Positions 15,850 to 25,535 of a stretch of 64,000 bases of DNA are shown here, piece by piece. Below the pieces are notes generated by a model. That model saw nothing but the letters and a program-made list of their open reading frames with translations, searched no databases and was not told the origin of the DNA. The position numbers and the translations under genes were made by a program. The stretch comes from Sphingopyxis sp. 2PD (GTDB lineage Bacteria; Pseudomonadota; Alphaproteobacteria; Sphingomonadales; Sphingomonadaceae): positions 1 through 64,000 of the forward strand of contig NZ_SCMU01000004.1 in the NCBI RefSeq assembly GCF_005503695.1, read 5' to 3'. Each line of letters opens with the position of its first letter. Within the stretch, counting starts at the first letter, position 1.

Positions 15850-18554
15850 GGCTTTGTCTCCTGCTGGGCGGGGCGAATCGACGCCCACCAATTTGCGATC
15901 TCCTGCCGCGCCGCGTCATGCGCGGCAAGCAGTTGCGGCCAGCCCGGTTCGCCGCACTGACTGGCGACAAGTTGCCGCGCTGCCGCGGTCGGCGGCTCGC
16001 CATCGGGTGCGGTCAGGCGCAGCATCACGAGCATGCGCGCCAGCAAGCCATGCGCCGCGACAACCTCTGCCGGGACCAGCCCCGCGGCGTGCAGACAGCC
16101 GAGCGCCGCGGCGATATTGGGGTCGTGGCATTGGCCGCTGGCAAGCTGGGTCACCTGCATCGCGAATTCCATGTCGACGAGGCCGCCAGGGCCACCCTTG
16201 ATATCGAGCGCCCCCTGCGACGGCTTGTGCGCCGCGATCTTGGCGCGCATCTCCGCGGCGTCGGCCGCCAGCCTTGCCCGATCGCGCGGCATCGCGAGCA
16301 GTTCGGCGATGATCCGTTCGACCTCGGCACGCGCGCCGTCCGATCCATAGACCGGCCGCGCGCGCAGCAGCGCCATATGCTCCCACGTCCACGCCTCCTC
16401 GCGCTGATAGCGTTCAAAACTGTCGAGGGTGACCACCAGCGGCCCCTGCGCGCCCTGCGGCCGCAGCCGGGTGTCGACATCGTACAGCTTGCCCGCTGCG
16501 GTCGGCACCGACATCGCCGCGGTCACCCGCTGCGCGAGGCGGTTGTAATAGGTGGTCGCCCCGAGCGGGCGCGGCCCGTCGGATTCGGCCAGATGGTCGC
16601 CGGTGAACAAATAGATGAGGTCGAGGTCGGAGGCATGGGTCAGCGCCCTGCCCCCCAGCCGCCCCAGCGCAAGCACGACAAGCTCGCTGTCCGCGATCCG
16701 CCCGTGCGCCTGCACAAATTCGGCGACGGTCGCATCGGCGAGTACGGCAAGTGCCGCTTCGGCGAGTTCGGAATAGCCGCACGCGATCGCCAGCGGATCG
16801 GTCGCCCCCGCGACGAGCTGAACGCCATAGGCAAAGCGTCGCTCGCCGACATGATCACGCACGCGGTCGAGCAGTCGTTCATAGTCGAGCGCCGCCAGCC
16901 CCGGCAGCCATTCTGCGACCAATTGCGCCTTGTCCGCAGGCGCATCGAAGGCACGCTGGTCGATCAGCCCCTCGATCAGCTGCGCCCGCGCACCGAGCGC
17001 ATCGGCGAGCGTCGGGGCGAGCGCCAGGACGCGCGTCGCGATCCGCGCCAGCGCCGGTTGCGCTGCGAGCAGATGGAAGAAATTGACCGCGCTCGGCAAT
17101 CCCGCGACCAGCTTGTCGAAGCGCGTCAGCGTCGCTTGCGGATCAGGCGCCGCGCCCAGCGCCTTGACCAGTTCGGGCAGCATCGTTTCAAGCGCGTCGA
17201 GCGCCGCCGCGCTTCGCAATGCGCGAAGCTTGCCGCCGCGCCATTCGCCGATCGTCCGGACCGCGGCGTCGGGTGGGTCAAAGCCTGCTGCGATCAGCGC
17301 CGCCGCCAGCCCGTCATCATCGCGCGGCAGGCCGGTGGTCACCGCACGTTCGGCCACCAGCCGATCGTAGCAAGCGCCGACATCGGCGGCGACGGGTTCG
17401 AGCATGGCAAGCAGCGCCGCGCCGTCGGCGACGCCGTCGAGCCGCGCGACGCCATCGAGCGCCGCGGGCTGGACCGGCAGGCAGTGCGTCTGCTGATCCT
17501 CGACCATCTGCAACCGATGCTCGATGCGGCGCAGCGTGGCATAATGGCCCGACAGCCGCGCCGCGACATCCGCCTCGACGCGCCCCGCCGCCGCGAGCGC
17601 GGCCAGCGCATCGACGGTCGCGGGCACGCGCAGCGACGGATCGCGGCCGCCATAGATCAGCTGATGGACCTGCGCGAAAAATTCGATCTCGCGGATGCCG
17701 CCGCGCCCGCGCTTCAAGTCATAGCCCGGCCCGAACGCCTGACCCTGCGCAAAATGATCGCGGATCCGGTCGCTCATCGCGCCGATTTCCTTGAGCTGGC
17801 GGAAATCGAGACTGCGGCGCCAGATGAAGGGCTGGATCGCGGCAAGGAAATTTTCGCCCAATGCACGGTCGCCCGCCGAAGCGCGCGAACGAATGAAGGC
17901 GGCCTGCTCCCACGCCAGCGCTTCGGATTCATAATAGGAAATGGCGGCATCGACCGGCAGCACGATCGGCGTCACTTCGGGGTGCGGGCGCAGGCGCAGG
18001 TCGACGCGCAGCACATGACCGTCGCCGGTGCGCGCCGACAAAATCTCGGTCATCCGCCGCGCAATCCGGACCGCCGCTTCGGTCGGGTCGTCGCGTTGGC
18101 GGCGCGGCAGCGTGTCGGGATCGAAGATCAGGATCGGGTCGATGTCGGACGAATAGTTGAGCTCGTGGCTGCCAAGCTTGCCGAGCGCGATCACCGCCAG
18201 CCCGCGCGGTTCTTCGCCCGGAACGCGCTCGGCAAAGGCGGCGGCGAGCGCGGCGTCGCAGGCCTGATCGGCGAACTCCGACAACAGGCGGGTGGTGGTC
18301 GCTACGTCATGCTCGCCCGACAGGTCACCGAGTGCGAGCAGCAGCGCCATCCGCCCGCGCCAATGCCGTAGCGCCCGCATGATGTCGTCGGCGGCGGGCG
18401 GCGCCGACACGCTCGCAAGCGCGGCGTCGGCACCGTCGCCGAGAAAGCGCGTCACGTCGTCGGAATGAATGTCGGCAAGGCGCGCGAGGAACGGCGCGTT
18501 GGCGGTCAGACGGTTGAGCGCCGTCTGGCGGATGAGGGCGTCAGATGTCGTCAT
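15846..18554 (-). CDS. glnE: Bifunctional glutamine synthetase adenylyltransferase/deadenylylase
   Basis: A 902-residue GlnE. It has two nucleotidyltransferase domains, each with the G-x-G...D-x-D signature: an N-terminal adenylyl-removing domain (GKLGSHELNYSSDIDPILIFD region) and a C-terminal adenylyl-transferring domain (GRLGGRALTHASDLDLIYLF). They are separated by a helical regulatory region. It controls glutamine synthetase activity in response to PII state. The downstream peroxiredoxin overlaps it by four bases. Confidence 0.95.
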   Translation of the reverse strand: MTTSDALIRQTALNRLTANAPFLARLADIHSDDVTRFLGDGADAALASVSAPPAADDIMRALRHWRGRMALLLALGDLSGEHDVATTTRLLSEFADQACDAALAAAFAERVPGEEPRGLAVIALGKLGSHELNYSSDIDPILIFDPDTLPRRQRDDPTEAAVRIARRMTEILSARTGDGHVLRVDLRLRPHPEVTPIVLPVDAAISYYESEALAWEQAAFIRSRASAGDRALGENFLAAIQPFIWRRSLDFRQLKEIGAMSDRIRDHFAQGQAFGPGYDLKRGRGGIREIEFFAQVHQLIYGGRDPSLRVPATVDALAALAAAGRVEADVAARLSGHYATLRRIEHRLQMVEDQQTHCLPVQPAALDGVARLDGVADGAALLAMLEPVAADVGACYDRLVAERAVTTGLPRDDDGLAAALIAAGFDPPDAAVRTIGEWRGGKLRALRSAAALDALETMLPELVKALGAAPDPQATLTRFDKLVAGLPSAVNFFHLLAAQPALARIATRVLALAPTLADALGARAQLIEGLIDQRAFDAPADKAQLVAEWLPGLAALDYERLLDRVRDHVGERRFAYGVQLVAGATDPLAIACGYSELAEAALAVLADATVAEFVQAHGRIADSELVVLALGRLGGRALTHASDLDLIYLFTGDHLAESDGPRPLGATTYYNRLAQRVTAAMSVPTAAGKLYDVDTRLRPQGAQGPLVVTLDSFERYQREEAWTWEHMALLRARPVYGSDGARAEVERIIAELLAMPRDRARLAADAAEMRAKIAAHKPSQGALDIKGGPGGLVDMEFAMQVTQLASGQCHDPNIAAALGCLHAAGLVPAEVVAAHGLLARMLVMLRLTAPDGEPPTAAARQLVASQCGEPGWPQLLAAHDAARQEIANWWASIRPAQQETKP

Positions 18555-18605
18555 CGCGCGCCGCTATCGCCTGCGATGCCCTTTGAAGCAAGACGACTTA
18601 CTATG

Positions 18606-18698
18606 CCGTCGCCCCCGCGCAGGCGGGGGCCGCCACCGGCTTTATGCGGCGACGCCGCATGAAGGTATCGAGCGGCCCCGCCTGCGCGGGGGCGACGG
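18606..18698. repeat. REPIN-like doublet between glnE and phyR
   Basis: An inverted pair (18606-18632 and 18671-18698) of the GTCGCCCCCGC...GCGGGGGC family with a 38-nt spacer. It sits just beyond the phyR stop. Confidence 0.8.
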
Positions 18699-18705
18699 AT
18701 TGATA

Positions 18706-19500
18706 TCAGGCCGGAACCGTGCTTTCGTCGAAGAACAGGACCTGCGAAATCGCCGCGCGCAAGGTCGCGGGTTGATAGGGCTTGGTGAGCAGGAACGCCG
18801 GTTCGGGGCGGTCGCCGGTCAGCAGCCGCTCGGGGAAGGCGGTGATAAAAATGACCGGCACCTTCATGTCGGTCAGGATTTCCTGCACCGCCTCGATCCC
18901 CGAACTATTGTCAGCGAGTTGAATGTCGGCGAGCACCAGCCCGGGCTGATGCTTTTGCGCTTCGGCCACGGCTTCGCTATGCGTCGTGGCGACCGCGACG
19001 ACATCATGCCCCAGATCGCGGACGATCATTTCGATGTCCATCGCGATGATCGGTTCATCCTCGATGATTAGGATGCGCGCGCGGGTCTGGCGGTCGATTT
19101 CGTCGGTCGCTTCGGCAATCAGCGTTTTCACTTCGTCGGTGTCGCGGCCAATGATGCGGCCGGTGTCCTCGGCATTGAAGCCTTCGACCGCGGTCAGCAG
19201 TAGCGCCTGCCGCGCCAGCGACGGAATGCGGCGCAGGCGCGCGTCGGCGATCGCGATGTCGGTCAGCTGCGCGGCGTCATCGGCCGCCGCCGCGTCGGCC
19301 ATCAGGCCGAAATTATCGTGGACCATCCGGTAAAGCTGGATGCGCAGGTCGCTGGCGGTATCGACCGCCGCGGGGTTGGCAACCAATGTTTCGAGCAAAC
19401 GCGCGACCAGCGCGTCGCCATTCTGCTGGCTGCCCGAAATCGCCCGACCATAACGCCGCAGATACGGAAGATGCGGCGCGATCGCCTGACCCAATGACAT
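18706..19500 (-). CDS. phyR: PhyR, general stress response regulator (anti-anti-sigma)
   Basis: A 264-residue protein. Residues 1-130 form the sigma-factor-like decoy domain (sigma2/sigma4 type helices), and residues 138-260 form the receiver. The phosphorylation site is D192 in LVLADIQLAD. The receiver carries the FITAFPERLLTG and LLTKPYQP motifs typical of PhyR. When phosphorylated it binds NepR and frees the EcfG sigma factor. It is divergent from nepR, as in other Alphaproteobacteria. The start MSLGQAI matches the conserved PhyR N-terminus. Confidence 0.95.
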   Translation of the reverse strand: MSLGQAIAPHLPYLRRYGRAISGSQQNGDALVARLLETLVANPAAVDTASDLRIQLYRMVHDNFGLMADAAAADDAAQLTDIAIADARLRRIPSLARQALLLTAVEGFNAEDTGRIIGRDTDEVKTLIAEATDEIDRQTRARILIIEDEPIIAMDIEMIVRDLGHDVVAVATTHSEAVAEAQKHQPGLVLADIQLADNSSGIEAVQEILTDMKVPVIFITAFPERLLTGDRPEPAFLLTKPYQPATLRAAISQVLFFDESTVPA

Positions 19501-19588
19501 AATTTCCCTCCTGAAACGGGACTTAACCCGCCAAAAAACCAGCAAAAGCGGCCCAAAGCCGCGCCCGCCGACATAATTTCACCCCATG

Positions 19589-19613
19589 GGAACGATTTAG
19601 CCGCAAATTAGTT
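19589..19613 (+). promoter_or_regulatory. EcfG-type promoter for nepR
   Basis: GGAAC at 19589-19593, a 16-nt spacer, then AGTT at 19610-19613. This is one base off the GGAAC-N16/17-CGTT consensus of EcfG. It lies 84 bp before the nepR ATG, consistent with autoregulation of the stress response. Confidence 0.7.
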
Positions 19614-19614
19614 T
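19590..19614 (-). promoter_or_regulatory. EcfG-type promoter for phyR, on the same element
   Basis: Read leftward, the same bases give GAAAC-N16-CGTT: the -35 of one direction overlaps the -10 of the other. The -10 box is perfect and the -35 has one mismatch. It lies about 90 bp before the phyR ATG, so one 25-bp element may drive both genes. Confidence 0.6.
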
Positions 19615-19696
19615 CATGGGGAAGAACAAACGCGCCATTGCGGTTTGATAAATGCGCGGTTAGCAACGGGCCCCATGTTAAGCGAATGCTTCGATA

Positions 19697-19867
19697 ATGC
19701 CGTCTGAAACCCGCGCGCCACGCGGCGCCAATTCGGCAAAGGACGTGGAAAAGAAGGTTTCCACCAAGGGACAGGACGTCAATGGCGCCCTGCGCCGTGC
19801 GTATGAATCGACGGTCGATGAAACCATCCCGCAGTCGATGCTGGACCTTTTGAGCAAGCTCGATTGA
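19697..19867 (+). CDS. nepR: NepR anti-sigma factor
   Basis: A 56-residue protein. The C-terminal half reads LRRAYESTVDETIPQSMLDLLSKLD, of which ESTVDETIP and LDLLSKLD are the NepR hallmarks. The N-terminus is charged and probably disordered, as in the family. NepR binds EcfG and holds it inactive until phosphorylated PhyR takes it away. It is divergent from phyR and has an EcfG-type promoter. The next gene, tgt, is convergent, so no ecfG follows it here. Confidence 0.92.
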   Translation: MPSETRAPRGANSAKDVEKKVSTKGQDVNGALRRAYESTVDETIPQSMLDLLSKLD

Positions 19868-19869
19868 CC

Positions 19870-21003
<1,134 letters not shown>

Positions 21004-21042
21004 CTATGGCGGGCAGGAGGCAAAAAGTCGAGCGGCAGGCCG

Positions 21043-21177
21043 ATCCTCCCTGTCGCGCAGCGATGGGGAGGGGGACCGTCGCCGCTGGCGATGGTGGAGG
21101 GGCGGCGACGTTGCGCCCTGGCCCCTCCGTCAGCGCTTCGCGCTGCCACCTCCCCATCGCTGCGCCACGGGGAGGAT
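21043..21177. repeat. ~135-bp inverted-repeat element, copy 2
   Basis: This is the same element as at 12065-12202: ATCCTCCCTGTCGCGCAGCG to CACGGGGAGGAT with a GATGGTGGAGGGGC interior. It lies between tgt and the hemerythrin gene. Confidence 0.8.
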
Positions 21178-21187
21178 CGACGATCGC

Positions 21188-21676
21188 CTATTCCTTCGCA
21201 TCCTCGCTCGAAGGCTCGTCGGCCGCCGCTTTGGCTTTTTCCTTCGGCTTTTCCTTCTCGAAAATCGCCAGCAGTTCCTTCTTCTTCGCCTCCGACAGAC
21301 CTTCTTCGGCTTCGGGGAACATTTCTTCTTCCTCCTCCTCGATATGGTGGAGGTAACGGTCCTTCATCGTGCGAAAGCGAGTGAGCCAACCGGTCGAACC
21401 AAAATCCATCTCGTAAAGCTCGGTCAGCATGTCGTCGATTTCCTTATGCTCCGACACGCTGTGCTGCGCCTCTTCGCGCAGGTCGGGCTTGCCGAGCATC
21501 GTCGCATAAAGCGACATTTCTTCGGACGCCGCGTGCGCGGTCACTTCGACGCGAAAGGTTTCGAACAGCGTCTCGCGCTCGGGGCTGTCGCCCTTGGTCG
21601 CGTCGATCTGGTCGAGCAATTTGCGGTGGCGGTCGTGATCGGCCTTCAGCCGGGCAAAGATTTTCGTATCAGCCAT
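21188..21676 (-). CDS. Hemerythrin HHE domain protein
   Basis: A 162-residue protein with a hemerythrin-like four-helix bundle. Candidate iron ligands are in KADHDRHRKLLDQ, TAHAASEEMSLY, SEHKEIDDML and YLHHIEEEEEEMF. The C-terminus is a Lys/Glu/Ala-rich tail. Such proteins bind di-iron and have been linked to oxygen, NO or oxidative stress. A near-perfect EcfG promoter lies just upstream, which places it in the general stress regulon. Confidence 0.9.
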   Translation of the reverse strand: MADTKIFARLKADHDRHRKLLDQIDATKGDSPERETLFETFRVEVTAHAASEEMSLYATMLGKPDLREEAQHSVSEHKEIDDMLTELYEMDFGSTGWLTRFRTMKDRYLHHIEEEEEEMFPEAEEGLSEAKKKELLAIFEKEKPKEKAKAAADEPSSEDAKE

Positions 21677-21699
21677 GTTTGTCTCCTGTTCCGGAGCAA

Positions 21700-21724
21700 A
21701 ACGGGCGATCGCGCGGACGGTTCC
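21700..21724 (-). promoter_or_regulatory. EcfG promoter of the hemerythrin gene
   Basis: Read leftward: GGAAC (21724-21720), 16-nt spacer, CGTT (21703-21700), an exact match to the EcfG consensus. A GGAGAC ribosome site follows, and the ATG is 24 bp from the -10. Confidence 0.8.
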
Positions 21725-21734
21725 ACGCCGCCGA

Positions 21735-23924
21735 TCAGGCGGCTTTCCAGTCGTTCGTCGTGGTGAACAGCGGCAGCGCCATCGCCGCGGTCGATTGGGT
21801 TGCGGCGGCGATCAGATAGGGCGATACCCTGTGGCGCGTACACAGCCCGCCATTGCCGTCGCTGACCATCGTCTGTTCAAACTCGACGCCCTGTTGATGC
21901 TTCATCGACCGACGGACAGTTGCCGTGACCAGCTGCCCCTCGCCGAAATCGATCACGAACTGGGTGCCGAGCGGCACGTCCAATATCCCCTCGATAAAGG
22001 CGCCGGTCGACGACAGGTTTCGGATCACGACGTCGTAACGATGATTGTCGTGAATGGCGCCAACTTTCCGGAACAGCGAGAAGCGGTCGTTGCGCTGACG
22101 CGCCGGACCCGCGGGCTTGATCATCCACGATCCCGCTTCGGCATGCTCGAGCAGCTCGTCGTGCACCACCGGCTTGCTATAGACATAGCCCTGGACATGA
22201 CTGACGTTGAGTTTGCGGATCAGGTCGAGCTGGTCGAGCGATTCGATGCCCTCTGCCGTCGTCTCCATTTCCAGCGCTTCGGCCAGCGCGACGATCGCGG
22301 CGATGATCGCGCCGTTGCGCGACCCCGCCACCGTCGCGTCGCGCACGAAGCTCTGGTCGATCTTGATCTTGTCGAACGGCGCGGTCTGCAAATAGCTGAG
22401 CGACGAATAGCCGGTCCCGAAATCGTCGAGCGCCAGGCGGACACCCAGCGCCTTCAAGGCTTTGAACATCTTGGCGGTGTCGGCCGAATCGCCCAGAAAC
22501 ACGCTTTCGGTGATTTCGAGTTCGAGCCGATCGGGCGCCAGCCCCGTCGTCGCCAGCGCATTGGCGATAATCTTTGGCAAATCGGCATTGGCGAACTGGA
22601 TCGGCGACACATTGACCGCGACCCGCATGTCGCCCGGCCATTTTACCGCATCCTCGCACGCCTTGCGCAGCACCCATTCGCCGAGCGGCCAGATCAGATT
22701 GGCTTCCTCCGCGATCGGAATAAACACCGCGGGCGAGATCACCCCGCGGTCGGGATGGGTCCAGCGGACGAGCGCCTCGACCCCGGTCACCAGGTTCGAC
22801 TTGGCGTTGACGACCGGCTGGTACCGCAGCTCCATTTCGCCGCGCACCAAAGCGTCGCGCAGATCATCCTCGAGCGCGCGGCGATCCTCGGCCGCCTGAT
22901 GCAGGTCGCTCGAATAGAAGCTGAACCGGCCGCGGCCATTACCTTTTGCCGCATAGAGCGCGAGGTCGGCGTTGCGGACGAGATCGTCGCTGCTCAGCCC
23001 ATCGAACGGCGCGATCGCGACCCCGACCGACGCGCCGATGATGCAGCGGCTGCCTTCGACCGAATAGGGTTGCGACAGGCTGTTGATGATGTCGGCGGCC
23101 ATGTCGCCAAGTTTGCCGCGATCGTCGACGTCGGGAAGGATGATCTGGAATTCGTCGCCGCCAAGGCGGCTGACCATTTCCTTGTCGCCGACGATCTTGA
23201 GCAGCCGCTGGGCGACCTGTTTGAGCAGCGCGTCGCCGGCGGGATGTCCCAGCGTGTCGTTGACCTGTTTGAAGCGGTCGAGATCGAGCAGCATGATCGC
23301 GCACACGCGCTGTTGCTGGGCAAAGGCGGCGAGCGTGGTGTCCAGCTTTTTCGAAATGTTGAACCGGTTCGCGAGCCCGGTCAGCGAATCGTAAAGCGCC
23401 AGGCGCGATGCATCCTCGGCCGATCGGCGCTGCGCGGTGACGTCGGTGCCGCTGCCGCGATAACCGGTGAATTTGCCGCCGCCGTCGAACTGCGGGCGCC
23501 CCGAAATTGCCCACCAGCGATCGTCGCCTTCGAACGCGCTGCGTAAGGGCAGCTCGTCGAACTTCGATTGTTTGGTGAGCAGGAAGGGCAAGGTGCGTTG
23601 CCGTTCGCCATGGCTGTCGACGGGCAGGAACAGCTCGGTAAAGCTGGTCCCGAGCAATTGGCCGCTCGCTCGCCCCATCAGCCGCGCGACCGAATCGGTG
23701 ATATAGGTGAGGCGACCCTTGGCGTCAGTCGACCAGAACCAACCCTGGCCGCTTTCCTCGTAATTCTGGAGCAGCAGCAGTGCTTCGCGGGTGTGCAGAT
23801 TCGGCGCGGCGTCGCCGCGCGGTTTGCCGATGCGCGAACCGATCAGCCCGAAAAAGCCACGCTGGCCCTCATCGAGCGCATCACCCCCCTGCTCGCCGGA
23901 TTCGATCCGCGATGGCATTTCCAT
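21735..23924 (-). CDS. PAS-GGDEF-EAL-PilZ protein, c-di-GMP turnover
   Basis: A 729-residue protein: a PAS domain (about 35-150), a GGDEF domain with an intact GGDEF at 255-259, an EAL domain with EALVRW at 383-388 plus NVSPIQFA and DDFGTGYSS motifs, and a C-terminal PilZ domain with NLSSTGAFIEG. Both catalytic motifs look intact, so it may make and break c-di-GMP. The PilZ domain could give product feedback. No membrane segment is evident. I chose the ATG at 23924; the upstream in-frame extension has poor coding character. It is divergent from the pilin-like gene at 24174 and next to the chaperone-usher operon, whose output it may control. Confidence 0.85.
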   Translation of the reverse strand: MEMPSRIESGEQGGDALDEGQRGFFGLIGSRIGKPRGDAAPNLHTREALLLLQNYEESGQGWFWSTDAKGRLTYITDSVARLMGRASGQLLGTSFTELFLPVDSHGERQRTLPFLLTKQSKFDELPLRSAFEGDDRWWAISGRPQFDGGGKFTGYRGSGTDVTAQRRSAEDASRLALYDSLTGLANRFNISKKLDTTLAAFAQQQRVCAIMLLDLDRFKQVNDTLGHPAGDALLKQVAQRLLKIVGDKEMVSRLGGDEFQIILPDVDDRGKLGDMAADIINSLSQPYSVEGSRCIIGASVGVAIAPFDGLSSDDLVRNADLALYAAKGNGRGRFSFYSSDLHQAAEDRRALEDDLRDALVRGEMELRYQPVVNAKSNLVTGVEALVRWTHPDRGVISPAVFIPIAEEANLIWPLGEWVLRKACEDAVKWPGDMRVAVNVSPIQFANADLPKIIANALATTGLAPDRLELEITESVFLGDSADTAKMFKALKALGVRLALDDFGTGYSSLSYLQTAPFDKIKIDQSFVRDATVAGSRNGAIIAAIVALAEALEMETTAEGIESLDQLDLIRKLNVSHVQGYVYSKPVVHDELLEHAEAGSWMIKPAGPARQRNDRFSLFRKVGAIHDNHRYDVVIRNLSSTGAFIEGILDVPLGTQFVIDFGEGQLVTATVRRSMKHQQGVEFEQTMVSDGNGGLCTRHRVSPYLIAAATQSTAAMALPLFTTTNDWKAA

Positions 23925-24173
23925 CAAATCAAACTCTTGCTGGTCCCCACACTTGGTCCCGCTATGCGCGGAATGGATTGCGATAATGTAAATATATCGG
24001 AAGCCTTGGTGTAGGGCATCGGCGTCCAGAACTACAAAGCCGAAGCTTGTTGTCACCCGCTTTGGCCAAGAGGGCATTAAACGCAGTCCGTTCCGCGCTC
24101 GCACTAACAGCCGCGAGCATAATGCACCGGATTTTAACTCTTCACGGCCATAGTCGGTCTGGAGGAGAATGCC

Positions 24174-24578
24174 GTGCTTCGACATATCGCAATCATCGCT
24201 GCCATCGCTTTTCCTACGGCGGCGCACGCGAACTCTGACGGGTCGGCGGGAGCTCAGATTTCGCTCTCTGTGCCCGAAATCTGCCAGCTCGAGACGTCGG
24301 AAATTTTCGTCGATGCGAGCGGCGGGTCGGTAAGCGGGACCGTATTCGAAATGTGCAACAGCGGGCGCGGCTTTCGCGTGATGGCTTCCCACCGAACTCT
24401 CGTGGGGGGCGAACAGGTCCAGATCAATTACGATGGAGAGGTTCGTCAACTGGATAGTTCGGGAATTAGCGATATAGCGTATCGCAGCGGCCCGACCGTT
24501 GGCAACGTGCCCGTAACAATCCAGACAAGCGGCCTGGTTCAGAACATCGCTATCAGTCTGGGGCTTGCTGCAATCTGA
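24174..24578 (+). CDS. Small secreted pilin-like protein
   Basis: A 134-residue protein with GTG start and GGAGGAG ribosome site. It has a signal peptide ending in AHANS, then an all-beta-looking domain with two cysteines (EICQLE and EMCNSG) about 32 residues apart, as in chaperone-usher subunits. It converges on the tip-subunit gene (2 bp apart), opposite to the rest of the pilus operon. I do not recognise a named family. It may be an extra subunit or a secreted relative. Confidence 0.55.
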   Translation: MLRHIAIIAAIAFPTAAHANSDGSAGAQISLSVPEICQLETSEIFVDASGGSVSGTVFEMCNSGRGFRVMASHRTLVGGEQVQINYDGEVRQLDSSGISDIAYRSGPTVGNVPVTIQTSGLVQNIAISLGLAAI

Positions 24579-24579
24579 C

Positions 24580-25527
24580 TTACAAGGCCGTGACCGTTAC
24601 CGTAATCCGGTCGGAATAGCGACCTGCCAGCGCGACGACCGGCGGCACCACGACGCTCATGGACCGCCTGTCACCGCCTTTCGGCACGCGGTCGAAGTAT
24701 GGAATTTCGCTACCCCCGGTGAGATCGACCAAGGCGCCGTCGAAAAACAGCTTGTACGGGACTTTCTCGCGCCCCTGCTCATGCAACAGGTTGCCCAGAT
24801 TGACCGAATTAAACCTGACAGCATAGGGCGCCGTACTGAAAATGCGGGCCGCAAAGCGTTCCGACCGGGTCTCTCTGGAGCTCGACAAACTGCCTAAGTC
24901 TACCTGCGCGGGGCCGTTGCCGCCCGCTCCAACGACCGCGCCGACCAGCCGCAGTGACACAGCGGACGGGATGACGATGGTCAACGTCAACCTCGATCGA
25001 TCGACGACGGTGCCGTTCCGGTCGATCAGCGACAATTCCAGCTGCTCGATAAATGTTCCCGCCCGCAATCCCCATTCGGTCGGTACGCCGATCTGAAAGG
25101 GAACGGCGCGTCCTTGCGGACCTGCAGGCGCATTGGGGATGATGACATCGCTATCGGCGGTGCCCCCCGACGCCGGGTCCGGGAGGATTTCGATGTTCCG
25201 ATTGCCCGAAGCGCGCAGCGAATAAGACGGAAAATCGGGGTCCGGCGATGCGCCGATCCTTGCAATACGAATGGTCGCCCCGCACGATCCGGCACCCGCT
25301 TCGCCGGACGTGCCTGGCCGATCTCCGGGCGTTTCGCTCCGGGCCTCTGCCGCGTTCTGGATGCGGACCTGGAAGTCCTGAGTGGCGCGCCCGCCCGCCT
25401 CGATTTCGACGCCGTTGACGGTCAACGATTGGTCGCCGCCGACAAAAGCCGGCTGGCAGTCCGCCGCGTTGGCGGTTGCGGGAATGGCGAGAAGGAAGAT
25501 CGGAGCGATGAGTGTCGAGTGGCGCAT
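24580..25527 (-). CDS. Chaperone-usher tip subunit/adhesin (SCPU-like)
   Basis: A 315-residue secreted protein with signal peptide ending in ATANAADC. It appears to have two beta-rich halves. The C-terminal half ends GRYSDRITVTVTAL, the donor-strand type C-terminus of spore-coat-U family subunits. As the last gene of the operon and longer than the main subunit, it fits the two-domain tip adhesin of archaic (Csu-like) pili. It starts 8 bp from the usher stop. Confidence 0.75.
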   Translation of the reverse strand: MRHSTLIAPIFLLAIPATANAADCQPAFVGGDQSLTVNGVEIEAGGRATQDFQVRIQNAAEARSETPGDRPGTSGEAGAGSCGATIRIARIGASPDPDFPSYSLRASGNRNIEILPDPASGGTADSDVIIPNAPAGPQGRAVPFQIGVPTEWGLRAGTFIEQLELSLIDRNGTVVDRSRLTLTIVIPSAVSLRLVGAVVGAGGNGPAQVDLGSLSSSRETRSERFAARIFSTAPYAVRFNSVNLGNLLHEQGREKVPYKLFFDGALVDLTGGSEIPYFDRVPKGGDRRSMSVVVPPVVALAGRYSDRITVTVTAL

Positions 25528-25535
25528 GATGCCTC

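Noticed and set aside
15837-18371. Long open frame antisense to glnE
   Set aside because: A shadow of glnE caused by high GC. The protein is Arg/Gln-rich with no known domain.
21675-23546. Long open frame antisense to the GGDEF-EAL gene
   Set aside because: It lies inside a clear GGDEF-EAL gene and shows no domain.
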